A stretch of 64,000 nt of DNA. It comes from Isoetes taiwanensis. Taxonomy: Eukaryota > Streptophyta > Lycopodiopsida > Isoetales > Isoetaceae. The stretch lies in contig JAJEKV010000008.1 of the NCBI GenBank assembly GCA_021234155.1, positions 16,468,006 through 16,532,005 on the forward strand, written 5' to 3'. The translations under genes and the position numbers were made by a program. The notes under the pieces were generated by a model, which had not been told where the DNA came from, made no database searches, and worked only from the letters and a program-made list of their open reading frames with translations. Positions 1 to 10,666 of this stretch are shown here, one piece after another; positions within the stretch are counted from its first letter, which is position 1; the number at the start of each line of letters is the position of its first letter.

Positions 1-703
1 CGGGATATGCACAAAAGCTAGGCATCCATATGCCTTCAAATCTTCATAATGAGGAGTTTTCCTGCACCATAACATTTTCGAATGATTCCTTTTGTGGCTA
101 ATGATGGCAAAGATATTTTGAACATGAACAAAGTAGTTTTAACCGCTTCATCCCATAGAAAGTTTGGTAACCCCGAGAATTTTATCATGCTTCGGGATTT
201 GCATTTAAGATTGTTCTATTCTTTCTTTTCAAGCAATACCATTTTGCTGAGGTGAATATCTACATGTAAACCGCCTCTTAATTCCTTTTTAGTCTTACAA
301 TAGGCTTTAAATTCATCGATATGAATTCTCCTCCTCATCAGATCTTAAACACTTGACTTTTTCCCCTGTTTGTGTTTCGGCTTCATTTACAAATTGTATG
401 AATACCTCAAATGTCTGCATCCTTTGTCTTTATGCAGTAAACAAAGGTCTTTCTGCTAAAGTCATCAATTAGAGTCATAAAGTATCTTTTTCCTGATAGA
501 CTGGTCACGTTTAATGGGTCACATAGGTCAATATGAATCAGATCTAACAATCCCTTTGCCCTCTTAAGTGATTTCTTGAAGGGTAATCTGTTGTGCTTGC
601 CCAAAATGCAGCCTGCACACTTAAGCTCCTCATTATCCCTGCTGAAATTAATCATTCCTTTTTTCATGAGCAATTCAATGACTTTTGAGTTCACATGACA
701 CAT
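1..703 (-). pseudogene. copia integrase fragment, left copy
   Basis: The best open stretch, 703 down to 407, begins with the zinc-finger part (CAGC, then LGKHNRLPF) and reaches the first catalytic Asp in LIHIDLC. The residue after that motif is Asp where the right copy has Gly. From about 430 down to 1 the frame breaks repeatedly against 23409-23840, although the DNA still aligns. The remaining DDE residues are recognisable only in pieces. Almost all breaks fall where the right copy has CAG or CTG, so some may be sequencing errors. Confidence 0.85.
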
Positions 704-712
704 CCTATGATG

Positions 713-937
713 CTATCTTTTTAATGTTGGATGTCCAAGGAAATTTATGCTAGTTAACATTTGATCATTGCATAGACCAAACAAATTTCCAACCCTTTTT
801 CCAAGAAACATAACTTTATTATTAAGAAAAACCTTACATTGCATTTTCTCAAATAGGACCTTGTAACCTAGGTCCACTAATTGAGCAACAGAAATCAGAT
901 TCCTTACAAGATCTGGCACACAAAGTACATTTTCCAA
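713..937 (-). pseudogene. copia protease-integrase linker (pre-integrase), left copy
   Basis: A 74-residue open frame with the copia pre-integrase pattern LENVLCVPDLVRNLISV, followed by LVDLGYKVLFE. It is identical in extent to 24103-24327 in the right copy. A stop separates it from the integrase frame in both copies, so the break predates the duplication, or the same base-calling error occurs in both. Confidence 0.8.
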
Positions 938-1029
938 TTATACTTTTTTTCCTTCTAAATCAAATAACTCAAGTACACCTACATCTTCTATTTCTTGAAG
1001 CTCCTCATTTCCTACTTGAACATGTCCCC

Positions 1030-2239
1030 CTTTTTTTTCCTTTGCAATCTTTCAAAATGCTCGAATTGGCAGCTACTGTTTTTTCAGTTCCAGAATCTAG
1101 GATCATGACACCATGGTCAATTTTATTTCTAGTCAAAGAATGCATTTGAAATTCTTACCTCAAAGGCATCTTCATCATTCTCATCTTCTTGCTGCTCTTA
1201 TCTTCAACTAGATTTCTTCAGAGGATTTCTTTTTAACTGCTTCCTTCCTAGTTTCAAATCCTTTCCTAATGTTGTACCTTTATCCTTCCTTTTCCGCCTT
1301 TAGGACTTGGGTAGCCTTTGTCAGCCACATGGCCTTTTACCTTCACAATTATAGCACACAATTTCCCTCCGGCTTTTTGGACACCGCTTTGAGGTGACCA
1401 TAGCCTTGGCAATTATAGCATGGCCCTATCTTTTTTCTTATCTTTATTTCTTTTTATATTTCCCAAAGCCTCTGATGCTTGAGAATTTTCATCATCTTCA
1501 TCATGAAGTCTACATTGCTCAAATTCTGTTCTTACTATCCTTATATCATGTTCTTTGACTTAGCAACATTTCTTACCAAGGTAGCAAGTTGAGTATTGTG
1601 TGACACTACCCTTGATATGGCCAAGAGTTGATATTCTTCATTCAAAATAACTCCTGCCCCTTCCAGGTTTGCACATCATGCAGCCTTAACCTCCTCAATT
1701 GCTTTTCTAGCACATCGATCTGTGATGAGGTTTTTGCCTCATACTCTCTATTGGTAGTAATACGCCTGCTGCTCTCTCTTTGTACTTGGGTCCCATAGGC
1801 CAGTTGGTCTCCGTGGACGATAAAATCATATTCTATTCTATTCTATTCTATTCTAATCATATACATCCACATTTCTTTGGGAGTCATACCTCTCAGCTTT
1901 AACTTGATCACAGGCCCCACTTTGCAACATATTATTGCCTAAGCTTCCATTATCCTAAGTTTTTCATCCTCCACACTCAAGGTTGAACTTACTGGTGTAC
2001 TTTCAGTTGCTTCTCCAATAGTGGAACCTTCACGACTTGAACTAGAGCTAGTTCCCCCTTGACTGGTTGTTCCTGCACTTACAGTCACACCAAGATATTT
2101 TGTAGTATTAGAATCAATCAAATACAACAGTTTTTCAAATTCCAAGACTTCTGATACACTGCTTCCAGATCTGGAAGCCTCCATCACCTTTAAACACTTC
2201 TATAGAGTTTAAAAGATTAGCACCGAATCTAGTAGCCAT
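1030..2239 (-). pseudogene. copia gag and protease, left copy, frameshifted
   Basis: The gag start is the ATG read from 2239 (MATRFGANLLNS...), 27 bp inside the LTR edge. The N-terminal region stays open as an 82-residue piece at 2187-1939. It has the Gag motif FDSNTTK in altered form and a Ser/Thr-rich stretch. The two CCHC knuckles and protease DSG motif seen in the right copy lie at about 1070-1450 but are disrupted by indels at CAG/CTG sites. A 105-bp LINE tail at 1751-1855 also interrupts the frame and is absent from the right copy. Confidence 0.78.
1751..1855 (+). mobile_element. 5'-truncated LINE/SINE tail inserted in copia gag
   Basis: Absent from the matching site in the right copy (between 25130 and 25131), so it inserted after the duplication or was lost there. 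It ends in five (ttcta) units. About 65 bp upstream of the tail match the 3' end of the LINE at 33386-35420: tgggtcccataggcc, then ctccgtggacg, then an A-rich stretch and (ttcta)n. No clear target-site duplication is visible. It may be a dead truncated LINE or a SINE sharing that 3' end. Confidence 0.8.
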
Positions 2240-2252
2240 GATACTAGCCTGT

Positions 2253-2264
2253 GCTCTGATACCA
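2253..2264 (-). other. primer-binding site (tRNA-iMet), left copia copy
   Basis: The minus strand reads TGGTATCAGAGC directly after the LTR end with one intervening base. This is the standard copia PBS complementary to the 3' end of initiator methionine tRNA. It fixes the element's orientation and the inner LTR edge. Confidence 0.92.
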
Positions 2265-2265
2265 A

Positions 2266-2941
2266 TGAAGATATTATTCAATTACTAGTTCTATCAATCG
2301 AGCTAGTTAGCACAACTTCAAATGAACAATATCCAGACTAGTGCAACACCTCAATAAAATATTCTAAACCATTATAAGAATCATAGAGGTTACTATTCAT
2401 TTGGATATGATTACATCAACAACAGCAATTCATATCCTAAAGTCTTATTGGTTGCCCCCCAGAGCCCAAGCACTCAACGGCACTCACAAAGATTCTTGCC
2501 GATTGCACTATCCACCTAGTCCGCTCCCAAGATTCATCGCCTGCTCTATATACTTATGATGCATTAGGTGTATTCAAATTTCGGTCATGGGTTTTTGGTC
2601 TTACTAATTTTCACCTTAGCCCAAACAATATCCCAGTCGTTCTCATATTCTCGAGATCACCGGGTTTTCTCATATATGAATATCCCACATGCATTTCGTT
2701 TATGTTATGACCTCGAACCATTGAAGCAAATATAACTCCAAATATTGTCTCACTTCATATGCAACCTTTGAACCTAAATGCAACTGTGTTCTTCAATCTC
2801 CAACTGTGTTTCTTTATCTTAACCAATATGATCATGAAGATCATAGTGTCCGCAACTTAGATCATATGGTAATCCTTAGATATGAACATTGTGTTAACAA
2901 CTTCCTTTGAGAATGAATCATATAACATGATTATCCCAACA
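2266..2941 (-). repeat. copia 5' LTR, left copy
   Basis: 676 bp bounded by TG and CA, matching the LTRs at 9072-9745 and 25543-26221. The outer edge is followed by tttcg (2942-2946), the same target-site pentamer found at both ends of the complete element. An open frame inside the LTR (2857-3075) is accidental. Confidence 0.92.
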
Positions 2942-3098
2942 TTTCGGTCCACAATTAAGGACAATTTAAACGATAATGGGGGCAATGTGGCATTTTGAGA
3001 ATAGATTATTGGTTTGGCATTATGAAATAGATGTGATCTCTCATTGTAGCATATAGCTCCATGCTTCACAAACATATGCTATAACGTTGAAGATGTGA

Positions 3099-3221
3099 TT
3101 TTTTTTTTTTTTTTGAAGGTAAGGTTGCTGCTTTTTATTGATATAAAAGTTATATACAAACAGCGTATTGTCTAGTACTATAGACTTCCCTCTACATCTT
3201 CTCCGAGTGGATACTACAGGA
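3099..3221 (-). mobile_element. 5'-truncated poly(A) retro-insertion in F unit, left copy
   Basis: On the minus strand the insert ends in ataaaaagcagcaacc followed by a poly(A) run of 16. It is flanked by the near-identical 10-mers gaagatgtga (3089-3098) and gaaggtgtga (3222-3231), a target-site duplication with one mismatch. F units at 5420 and 28850 lack the insert and show the empty site. It is a short L1-type 3' end and is also present at 26379-26507 in the right copy. Confidence 0.78.
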
Positions 3222-3708
3222 GAAGGTGTGAAATTTCTCCCCTATTCCATCATATTAACCTTGAGGATGTTTAACGAATTTCTCCCCTATTCCATTATAT
3301 TGATTCCCCTGCGGTGCTAGTCCCTAGTGATATATCTGTTCACAGCAGGTAAGGCACAAGGCATTAGCAAAGTTTTCTTGTGTATTTCAAGATTGATACA
3401 CATCCATTACTACCACACATGGAAGTTGGCAAGAGAAATGTTCGCGGCGTCCAAGGCCACCGCGATAAATATGCCAATTAAATTCCAGCCCAGTGGTTTT
3501 AGTGTTGGAAAGTGAAATGTTCTTGTTGATTTGAATATACCAATTAAATTAAATATGCATAAACCTGCAATATTTCATTCTATATTTGTGGACAGGTTTT
3601 CTCGCATGGTTGGGCCAAGATTTATGTGGTATAGAAAATCGTATGTTTCTGCATGTTTGAGGAGCTTATTGGCAATGATGAATGATTAGGGTTTTCGTGA
3701 GGCCATTG

Positions 3709-3746
3709 TGGCCTAGAGGTTCGAATCCTCTGACCCAAAGAGGAAG
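3709..3746 (+). other. tRNA T-arm-like motif in F repeat
   Basis: agaggttcgaatcctct forms a perfect 5-bp stem with a 7-nt ttcgaat loop and matches the Pol III B box GGTTCGANTCC. The upstream tggcctagagg resembles an A box but abuts the B box, so no complete tRNA can fold. Degenerate copies occur near 27172, 29285 and 31410. It looks like a relic of a tRNA-derived module. Confidence 0.5.
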
Positions 3747-5254
3747 ATTTCTTTCCTTCCTTATTTGTTTGTTTGTTTTTTTTTTCTATGTCTCTGTCTT
3801 GTCATTCCGGCCCAGCGGTTTTAGTGCGTTATGGTAGCAGCAGAAATGATTTGGGATCCCACTCCCTGCACTTTAAAATCCATAGCTATTCTGGGAAAAT
3901 ACATAGCTAGCGAGATTTTCACAGTTGGGGGGTATGAGTGGGCTATATATTTCTATCCTGATGGAAAAGAAACCGAAGGCTCTTTGTGTATCTGCATTCA
4001 CCACACTTTTAAGCGAGAGCACAAATGTGAGGGCTTTATTTAAATCAACCCTTTTAGATTGGAATGGGAAGGCAAGGCATAAGGTGCATAGCCATTTCAG
4101 TAGTTCTCTTGAAGCAGGGCCTCAAATGCTGTAGCATGACGGCAATATGTGATATGTCTTGTATAAATGCATGGGTTTGAGACCATGGTCTTGTAAAAAT
4201 TGTATGTTTATTACGGCAATGCTCTTTTCAGACTATATATCCATTAGAGACCATAGGAAATGTCATGTCCCACCAATTCGAAGATCCGTAAGCTTCTCTA
4301 TCTTGCTGCCATATCACCATAAGCTATACCATTTAAACTATTGAATGTTGGATGCTGATTTTTCAACATCTTGCACTTGCAACTTGCCTGATGAGCATGA
4401 TGATCCCCTACTGATCCAGGAAATTTTTTTAAAATTTTCCACAGGTTAGTCTTTGCCCATTAAGTTTGAAGCTTCCTCTACGCAAATCAGACTTGCATAC
4501 GCCAGATTTTCCAAAATGTAGAAATTAGTCATGGATTTAGATAGCAAAAAATATGAGAATTTTTTATCCACATTAATACAATCTAACCCGAGGTGATGCA
4601 AATTGTGTCGTGGGTAACCTTTAGAACCAAAATGAAGTAGGCTATGCATAACCAAACCTTAAGCACGGTGAGATATTGTGCAATCCAATAAGGTTGCAAA
4701 TAAAAAAAATGCAAGAGCATTAACAATTAGGAATCTTACTTGCTATGAGATGCAACAAGGAATTTGGTCTGAGTTAGACAGCCCCAAAGGCTTATGTGGA
4801 TCGGACCTCCAAGATTGAAGCACAAGCTGATAAAGGAAAGAAATTAGAATAAGCATTTGTGATGACCTCCAACTTCAATTGCAAAAGGGCCAATTGATAG
4901 AGACATGGCATAGACAAATACTCAAATCATCTCCACTAATAATAGAGCAAGTCTAGCTATTTGAATTTGCTTGAATTTGAAGGGGCCATTGCTGGATCAG
5001 ATTAATTACACCGAAGAACAAGCGAAAGAAAATAGAAGCAAAATATACATGTTTGTAATATGTTTCTTTTTTGCTCTTTTATAATAGTCCCTCTTTTAAA
5101 TTTATTTACTGCATGAAGTCAAATATTCGAATATATGCGCTTCATTTTCCTATTTCTATAGAATGTGTAAGAAATCTTATAGCAAATTGTTATATCAAGG
5201 CCTAGACTTAAAATGGTGACACGATCTTCTCAGACATTGCCAAATATACACCTG

Positions 5255-5497
5255 GGTCCACAATTAAGGACGATTTGAACCATAATAGGGGGCAATGTGT
5301 CATTTTGAGAATAGATTATGGTTTGACATTGTGAAATAGATGTGATCTCTCATTGTAGCATATAGCTCCAATATAGCTCCATGCTTCGCAAACATATGCT
5401 ATAACGTTGAAGATGTGAAATTTCTCCTATATACCATCATATTAACCTTGAGGATGTTTAACGAATTTCTCCCCTATTATTGATTCCCCTGCGATGC
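5255..5497 (+). repeat. Start of second F unit, cut at junction with block B
   Basis: It matches 28686-28925, including the duplicated 'atatagctcc' piece and the shorter, insertion-free form of the F left end. At about 5497 (gcgatgct) homology to the F array stops and homology to 60845 onward begins. The breakpoint has a shared atgct. Confidence 0.82.
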
Positions 5498-5649
5498 TTC
5501 TGAGATGATTAATATTAAAAAAAATAAAATTAATTATTAACTTAATTAAATATAAATTAAATTAATCAATACTCTATTACAAACCTTTCGGCTAGTCGAA
5601 AAGAAGGGTTTGGACCCTTGGGGTAGAAAAAAAGGGTTTAAACGGTGAG

Positions 5650-6720
5650 AAAGGGGAAGAAGTGGTTAAATCGGCTAGAAAGGAGGTTTGACCCTTTAAC
5701 CCAGAGGGTCCGAGATTGCTTTTAGCATCCGCATGAAGAATCGTGATCTATAATTCGATAACCGCATGGATTTTTCAATCGCCCGGAGACTCGATTTTAG
5801 CAAAAATGAATCATCAAGGTTGATTCTCCCAAATCGGAAAAAAAAATCGACAAGAGCCTCCAAGGCGGCCAAAGCTCGCTTCCTTTTTAGCTTGTTTGGT
5901 GAATATTTGATAGGGGTAATGCCTTGGTAAAAGGAATCTAGATCATTTGAAGCTAGATCATTTGAAAATGCCGTACAACCCACCGATTTTTCCAGAAATG
6001 GAGTTGGACCAGAGTTGTTAGATGATCCGATCAAGAAGACTCTTGCTATTACGATTTTGCTTCTTGCTGTAAAAACTCAAGAAGACCAAGGCTTTCAAAG
6101 CACAATGTGAAAGCAAGGATGCGATGGCGTATAGAGGTAGTTATCTTCTTTGAATCTATGCCCTATTGCAAAAAGTCGGCCACTTGAAGCAATAATCGAC
6201 AATCCTAAAGCGTAGAACGAACTTTTTGAAGCTTGTGAAACTGCTTTTGAGGAAAGAACCGGCCGCAAGTCCGTAAATGTCACGACCACTTGGGATGAGT
6301 CCGCTTACATATGCTTATATACTGGGTAAGCTTGGCATGAAAAGTTTGTGAGCATCCTTGTTGCGGGAAGGATGAATCCAACGAGCTCCCCGGATGCATA
6401 CAAGTGAAGAAATCAGAAGAAAAAGTTGCTATGAGCCATAGCAACTCATGATGGGCCCCCCGCCACGCGACCTCGCCTTTACCGGTTCAAGAACGGGAAT
6501 ATGGGCGACCTCTTAGGGCTTCAAGAACATGGTTATGGCAATTGCTTAGGACATTCGGCTTAGTATTGGGTGTAGAAGACTTAATCACGCTGCCGGATTC
6601 TACAAAATTCGATCGATCTGTTGTTCCATGAAAGAGCTCCGACGACGCACCAAAGCTATGGAAGCATGCCATAAAAGAACAGTCCCAAAAGGTATGTACC
6701 AAATTTCAAACTTCAAGCAT
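5650..6720 (+). pseudogene. unidentified coding-like region in block B
   Basis: On the plus strand open segments switch between frames. Readable pieces include residues like NPPIFPEMELD near 5985 and repeated Lys/Arg-rich stretches. The copy at 61010-62030 is better preserved over parts, for example an open 68-residue piece at 61371-61577. I recognise no domain. Frames are interrupted every few tens of codons in both copies, often at CAG/CTG sites. It may be an exon cluster or chance open frame. Confidence 0.3.
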
Positions 6721-6819
6721 GGGTAGGAAAAAGCGGGATAAACATTAGTATATTAAAAAAGCCTCATTTGAAAAAAAAAAAAAAAGGAAGGTCTATTCTT
6801 TTATATACATAGAAAGATA

Positions 6820-7130
6820 CGGTGTCCATTAAAAAATGCCAGGGTCTATTTTTCCATATAGCTCATAGAAAATACAAAAGATATGGTGTCCATTAGAAAA
6901 TACATAGGATTTGTGTTTATTAGAAAATACATAGGATAGGATATTGTGTTTGTTAAGAAAATACATGGGATATGGTGACCATTAGAAAATACATAGGATA
7001 TGGTGTCCCATTTTTTGAAAAAGCTATGGGGTAACCATTGACATGCATATACATAGAATAGAATAGAATAGAATAGAATAGATATGGTGTCCATTAGAAA
7101 ATAGATAGGATATTTTATACTATAGTTTTC
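6820..7130 (+). repeat. ~29-bp tandem array with (tagaa)n microsatellite
   Basis: About seven imperfect units of the form atggtgtccattagaaaa followed by tacataggat. A (tagaa)n run at about 7056-7081 interrupts the array. The same array at 62155-62480 has a longer microsatellite, so repeat number differs between the duplicate blocks. Confidence 0.8.
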
Positions 7131-8129
7131 GCCACACTATTGCATTTTGATCTCCATTGAACAAAGGTATAATAATAAGATATGATATTTGAAAGTTATT
7201 TATTTTCAACTTTCTTGGATCTGCGTTGCCTTTCTTGACCAGCTAGTCAAGAAAGGCCCCTCCAAGAAAATGTTTTTTTTTTGAGGAATTAAAAAAATTT
7301 GAAAAAAAAGTATCTTTTTTTTTTTTAATATTTGTACTATAACTCTTATGGGTTTACTTATTCATGCATGTGAGTAGTACACAGGCTTAGGCATATTGGC
7401 TATTGATGGACCATGGTTCTAAAGGTATAAAAGGCGAGCTATATTGATAGATCTTTTCATAAACCATGGGAGTGCACACCAATATTTTGGTCTTGATTAT
7501 TGGTTTTCTTAAAATAGTTGGACTATGATTCTTTATGGCTTATGTGGCCATGTGTCCAGCAGTCATTGGCTCTAATTATAAGTACACAATATATGGGTTT
7601 TTTTTATAAATGGCAGCCCCTCAAGAAAATTTCTTTCTCTCTCTAAACTTGGATTCAGCAAGGCCATCCGAACAGTCGGCTCCTAAAGTAATATTGGTGA
7701 TCCAACAAAAAAAACTGCAATTAAAAAACTGCCTGAATCGAACTTTAACTGTATCAAAATGTCCACGAATAAATATCTTGAGAAAAGATCATCTTCTTCA
7801 GATAAAACTCCAATCACAATTCTCCTGATCATGCCTCTCATGCATAGGCGGCTTCTTCATGTCAGGCTTCTCCAATCACAAAGGTTCGCAGATTCTTCTA
7901 TATGCCTTCTAATGAATCAACTTGTATAAGACAACGATCTTCAAATGTTTTGGTTTTAGCCTCTTTGTGTCATGACCCACCAATTTCAAGATCCAAGATC
8001 CACCTTACGTATCAAATCCAGGTTGGAGTACTCTTCACTTAATCCATCTCAGATAAAGCCCTTTTTCTCGATCGTCATTGAATCTGCACAACCCTTCTTC
8101 TTCCCTTTTTAATATCCACAGACCTTTTT

Positions 8130-9066
8130 CTTTTCTATCTTGCTGCCATGGCACCATAAACTATAGTAGTTAAACTATTGAATGTTGGATGCTGATTTTT
8201 CAACATCTTGTACTTTGCAACTCGCTTGATGAACATGAAGATCCCCGTGATCCGAAAAAATTTCTAAATTTTTCCACAAAAGTTATTCCTTGCCCATTGA
8301 ATCTGCGGCTTCCTCTACACGGCCGGATCTCACAACTAATCAAACTTGCATCACTTGATTTTGCAAAACGTAGAAATTAGTTGGTCGATTTATATAGCAA
8401 GAAATAGGAGAATGTTTTTTCCACATTAACACAATCTAACCCGAGGTGATGCAAATCGTATCGTGGGTAGCCTTTAGAAACAACATGAAGTAGGGTATGC
8501 ATAACCAAACCTTAAGCACGGTGAGATATTGTGCGATCCAATAAGGTTGCAAATAAATTACAATATGCAAGAGCATCAACAATTAAGAATCTTATTTGCT
8601 ATGAGATGCACCAAGGAATGTAATCCGAGTTAAACAACGCCAACGGGTTATGTGGATCAGACCTCCAAGATTGAAGCACAAGTTGATAGAGGAAAGAAAC
8701 TAGAATAAGCATTTGTGATGACCTCCAACTTTAATTGCAAAAGGGCCAATCGATTTAGAAACATGGCATAGACAAACTCCTAGTTGTTTGAATTTGCTTG
8801 AAAAGGGGCCATTGCTTGATCAGATTAATTAGACCGAAGAACAGGAGAAAGAAAATAGAAGCAAAATATACATGTCTATAATATGTTTCTTTTTGCTCTT
8901 TTATAATAACTCGCCCTTATTTATTTGTATGAAATCAAATATTCGAATATATGCGCTTCATTTTCTTATTTCTATGGAATGTGTAAGAAATCTTATAGCA
9001 AATTGTTATATCAAGGCCTAGACTTAAAATTGTGACAAGATCTTCTCCGACATTGCCAAGTATATG
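8130..9066 (+). repeat. F macro-repeat, right half, interrupted by copia
   Basis: It matches the right half of F units (4290-5250, 27740-28685, 29820-30790). It runs to the F unit boundary, gccaagtatatgtttcg, where the copia element inserted. The next F unit resumes at 26227 after the duplicated tttcg. The copia target was therefore a junction between tandem F units. Confidence 0.85.
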
Positions 9067-9071
9067 TTTCG

Positions 9072-9745
9072 TGAAGATATTATTCAATTACTAGTTCTAT
9101 CAATCGAGCTAGTTAGCACAACTTCAAATGAACAATATCCGGACTAGTGCAAGCACCTCAATAAAATATTCTAAACCATTATAAGAATCATAGAGGTTAC
9201 TATTCATTTGGATATGATTACATCATCAGTAGCAATTCATATCCTAAAGTATTGGTTGCCCCAGGAGCCCAAGCACTCAACAAAGACTCACAAAGACTTG
9301 CCGATTGCACTATCCACCCTCGTGCCTCCCCGCATTCATCCATACGCTCTATATACCCATTATCCGTCATTGTATTCATTTCGGTCAGGCGGTTTTCTTG
9401 GTCTTGCTAATTTTCACCTTAGCCCAAACAATATCCCGCGGTCGTTCTCATATTCTAGATGTTTGGGTTTTCTCATATATGAATATCCCACATGCATTTC
9501 GTTTATGTTATGACCTCGAACCATTGAAGCAAATATAACTCCAAATATTGTCTCACTTCATATGCAACCTTTGAACCTAAATGCAATCAGTGTTCTTCAA
9601 TCTCCAACTATGCTCTTTATCTTAACCAATATGATCATGAAGATCATAGTGTCCTGCAACTTAGATCATATGGTAATCCTTAGATATGAACATTGTGTTA
9701 ACAACTTCCTTTGAGAATGAATCATATAACATGATTATCCCAACA
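9072..9745 (-). repeat. copia 3' LTR
   Basis: Homologous over its whole length to 25543-26221 and 2266-2941. The inner edge adjoins the polypurine tract and the outer edge adjoins tttcg. Small differences from the 5' LTR exist, again partly at CAG/CTG positions, so LTR divergence would overestimate age. Confidence 0.94.
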
Positions 9746-9756
9746 ATTCCCCTTCA
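9746..9756 (-). other. polypurine tract
   Basis: The minus strand reads gaaggggaat immediately before the LTR start TGTTGGGATA. This is the plus-strand priming site expected just upstream of a 3' LTR. Confidence 0.85.
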
Positions 9757-9793
9757 TGTTATATCAAGATGCTGAATTTGAATTTGTTCTGAG

Positions 9794-10666
9794 TTACGCA
9801 AATCTTTTTTCATTAGGACCTTTGTTAATATGTCCGCAATGACCGCAAGTATTCACATATGTCAATTTTGCTAAGCCCTTGCTAACTGCTTCCCTAATAA
9901 AATGTAGTTCTAGCTCAATGTGCTTTGACCTTTCATGCAGTACAGGGTCCTTTGACATTGCTATACAACTGGTGCTGTCACAAAAAATTTCTGTAGCTAG
10001 TGGTTGCAAGAAGCCAAGTTCTGTAAGTAATCTTCTTTCCCAAATTACCTCTTTAACACAAAGTGTGGCTGCTGCATACTCTGCCTCAGCACTTGATAAG
10101 GCTATTGAGCTTTGTTTCTTGCACTTCCAGGCTATTGGTCCACCTCCCAAGAACATCAAATATCCTGAAGTAGACTTTCTAGTGTCCAAGTCACCTCCCC
10201 AATCTGCATCACAGTAAGATTTCAAGATTAAATCTTGTGTGCAATAAGTGATCCCAACATCCATAGTTCCTTTAAGATATCTAATCACCCTTTTTGCTGC
10301 AACCCAATGATCTCTCCCAGGATCATTATTATACCTGCTCAAAACATTTACAATGTGAGCTATGTCTGGCCTTGTACAGTTGGCTACATAGGATAAACAT
10401 CCTATCAAAGACCTGTAAGGTGTTTTAATCATCTCTGCTCTTTCACTGTCATTTTTGGGGCACATTTGGTCTGAAATTTTGCTTCCTGTCACAACAGGTG
10501 TTTTACAAACATTGCACTCCTCCATTTTAAATTTTTTTAGCATGCTCTCAATCTGATTTCTCTGAGATAATATCATGACTTTATTGGCTCGATCCCTTTT
10601 TACTTCAATCCCTAAGAACTTTTGCAACTCTCCAAGGTCTGACATTTTGAATCTTTTGTTCAACAC
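9794..10666 (-). CDS. copia pol: C-terminal RT and RNase H
   Basis: An open frame of 290 residues. It begins within RT (MSDLGELQKFLGIEV), passes the TRPDIA motif, and contains RNase H with SYCDADWGGD, then SSAEAEYAA, then FCDSTSC. These supply the acidic catalytic residues. The C-terminus NKGPNEKRFA is the usual copia end (tKGP). It is separated from the upstream RT piece by a stop near 10670, so it would need readthrough or correction to be part of pol. The role is second-strand cDNA synthesis and RNA removal in virus-like particles. The plus-strand open frame 9879-10217 is its shadow. Confidence 0.92.
   Translation of the reverse strand: MLNKRFKMSDLGELQKFLGIEVKRDRANKVMILSQRNQIESMLKKFKMEECNVCKTPVVTGSKISDQMCPKNDSERAEMIKTPYRSLIGCLSYVANCTRPDIAHIVNVLSRYNNDPGRDHWVAAKRVIRYLKGTMDVGITYCTQDLILKSYCDADWGGDLDTRKSTSGYLMFLGGGPIAWKCKKQSSIALSSAEAEYAAATLCVKEVIWERRLLTELGFLQPLATEIFCDSTSCIAMSKDPVLHERSKHIELELHFIREAVSKGLAKLTYVNTCGHCGHINKGPNEKRFA

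Larger units (their letters stand above)
1..2941 (-). mobile_element. Ty1/copia retrotransposon, 5' half, truncated by window edge
   Basis: On the minus strand the order is LTR (2941-2266), primer-binding site, gag, protease, integrase, then the window ends inside integrase. The segment is a near copy of 23409-26221, the 5' half of the complete element further right. The flank after the LTR is tttcg followed by the F repeat, exactly as at 26222. It is therefore a duplicated copy of the same insertion, not an independent one. Position 1 corresponds to a point 45 bp on the copia side of the Helitron junction in the right copy, so whether this copy also carries the Helitron cannot be seen. Many indels relative to the right copy sit at CAG/CTG triplets and break the frames. 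Confidence 0.93.
2947..5254 (+). repeat. F macro-repeat unit (left copy, unit 1)
   Basis: One unit of a noncoding tandem repeat whose unit start is gtccacaattaagg. The next unit begins at 5255. The duplicated counterpart is 26227-28685. It carries an L1-type tail insertion (3099-3221), a tRNA T-arm-like motif near 3715 and the gcggcggccaaggcc palindrome near 3445. The right half (about 4290-5254) is the part shared with 8130-9066 and 63480-64000. No protein-coding signal is visible. The unit without insertions is about 2.1 kb. Confidence 0.8.
5498..9066 (+). repeat. Block B, duplicated at 60845-64000
   Basis: A non-tandem duplicated block aligned to 60845-64000 with an offset of about 55.35 kb. 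Contents in order: an AT-rich start (5510-5580), a coding-like but broken stretch (5650-6720), a short tandem array (6820-7130), unrecognised sequence to 8130, and the right half of an F unit (8130-9066). Its right edge is the copia insertion. Indels between the two B copies again concentrate at CAG/CTG. Confidence 0.85.

Noticed and set aside
3709-3746. tRNA gene
   Set aside because: Only the T-arm folds. The A-box-like motif overlaps it and no acceptor, D or anticodon arms exist.
9208-9538. Open frames inside the copia LTR
   Set aside because: They lie in an LTR, are not conserved in the other two LTR copies, and match no domain.
9879-10217. Plus-strand 112-codon frame
   Set aside because: Exact antisense shadow of copia RNase H.
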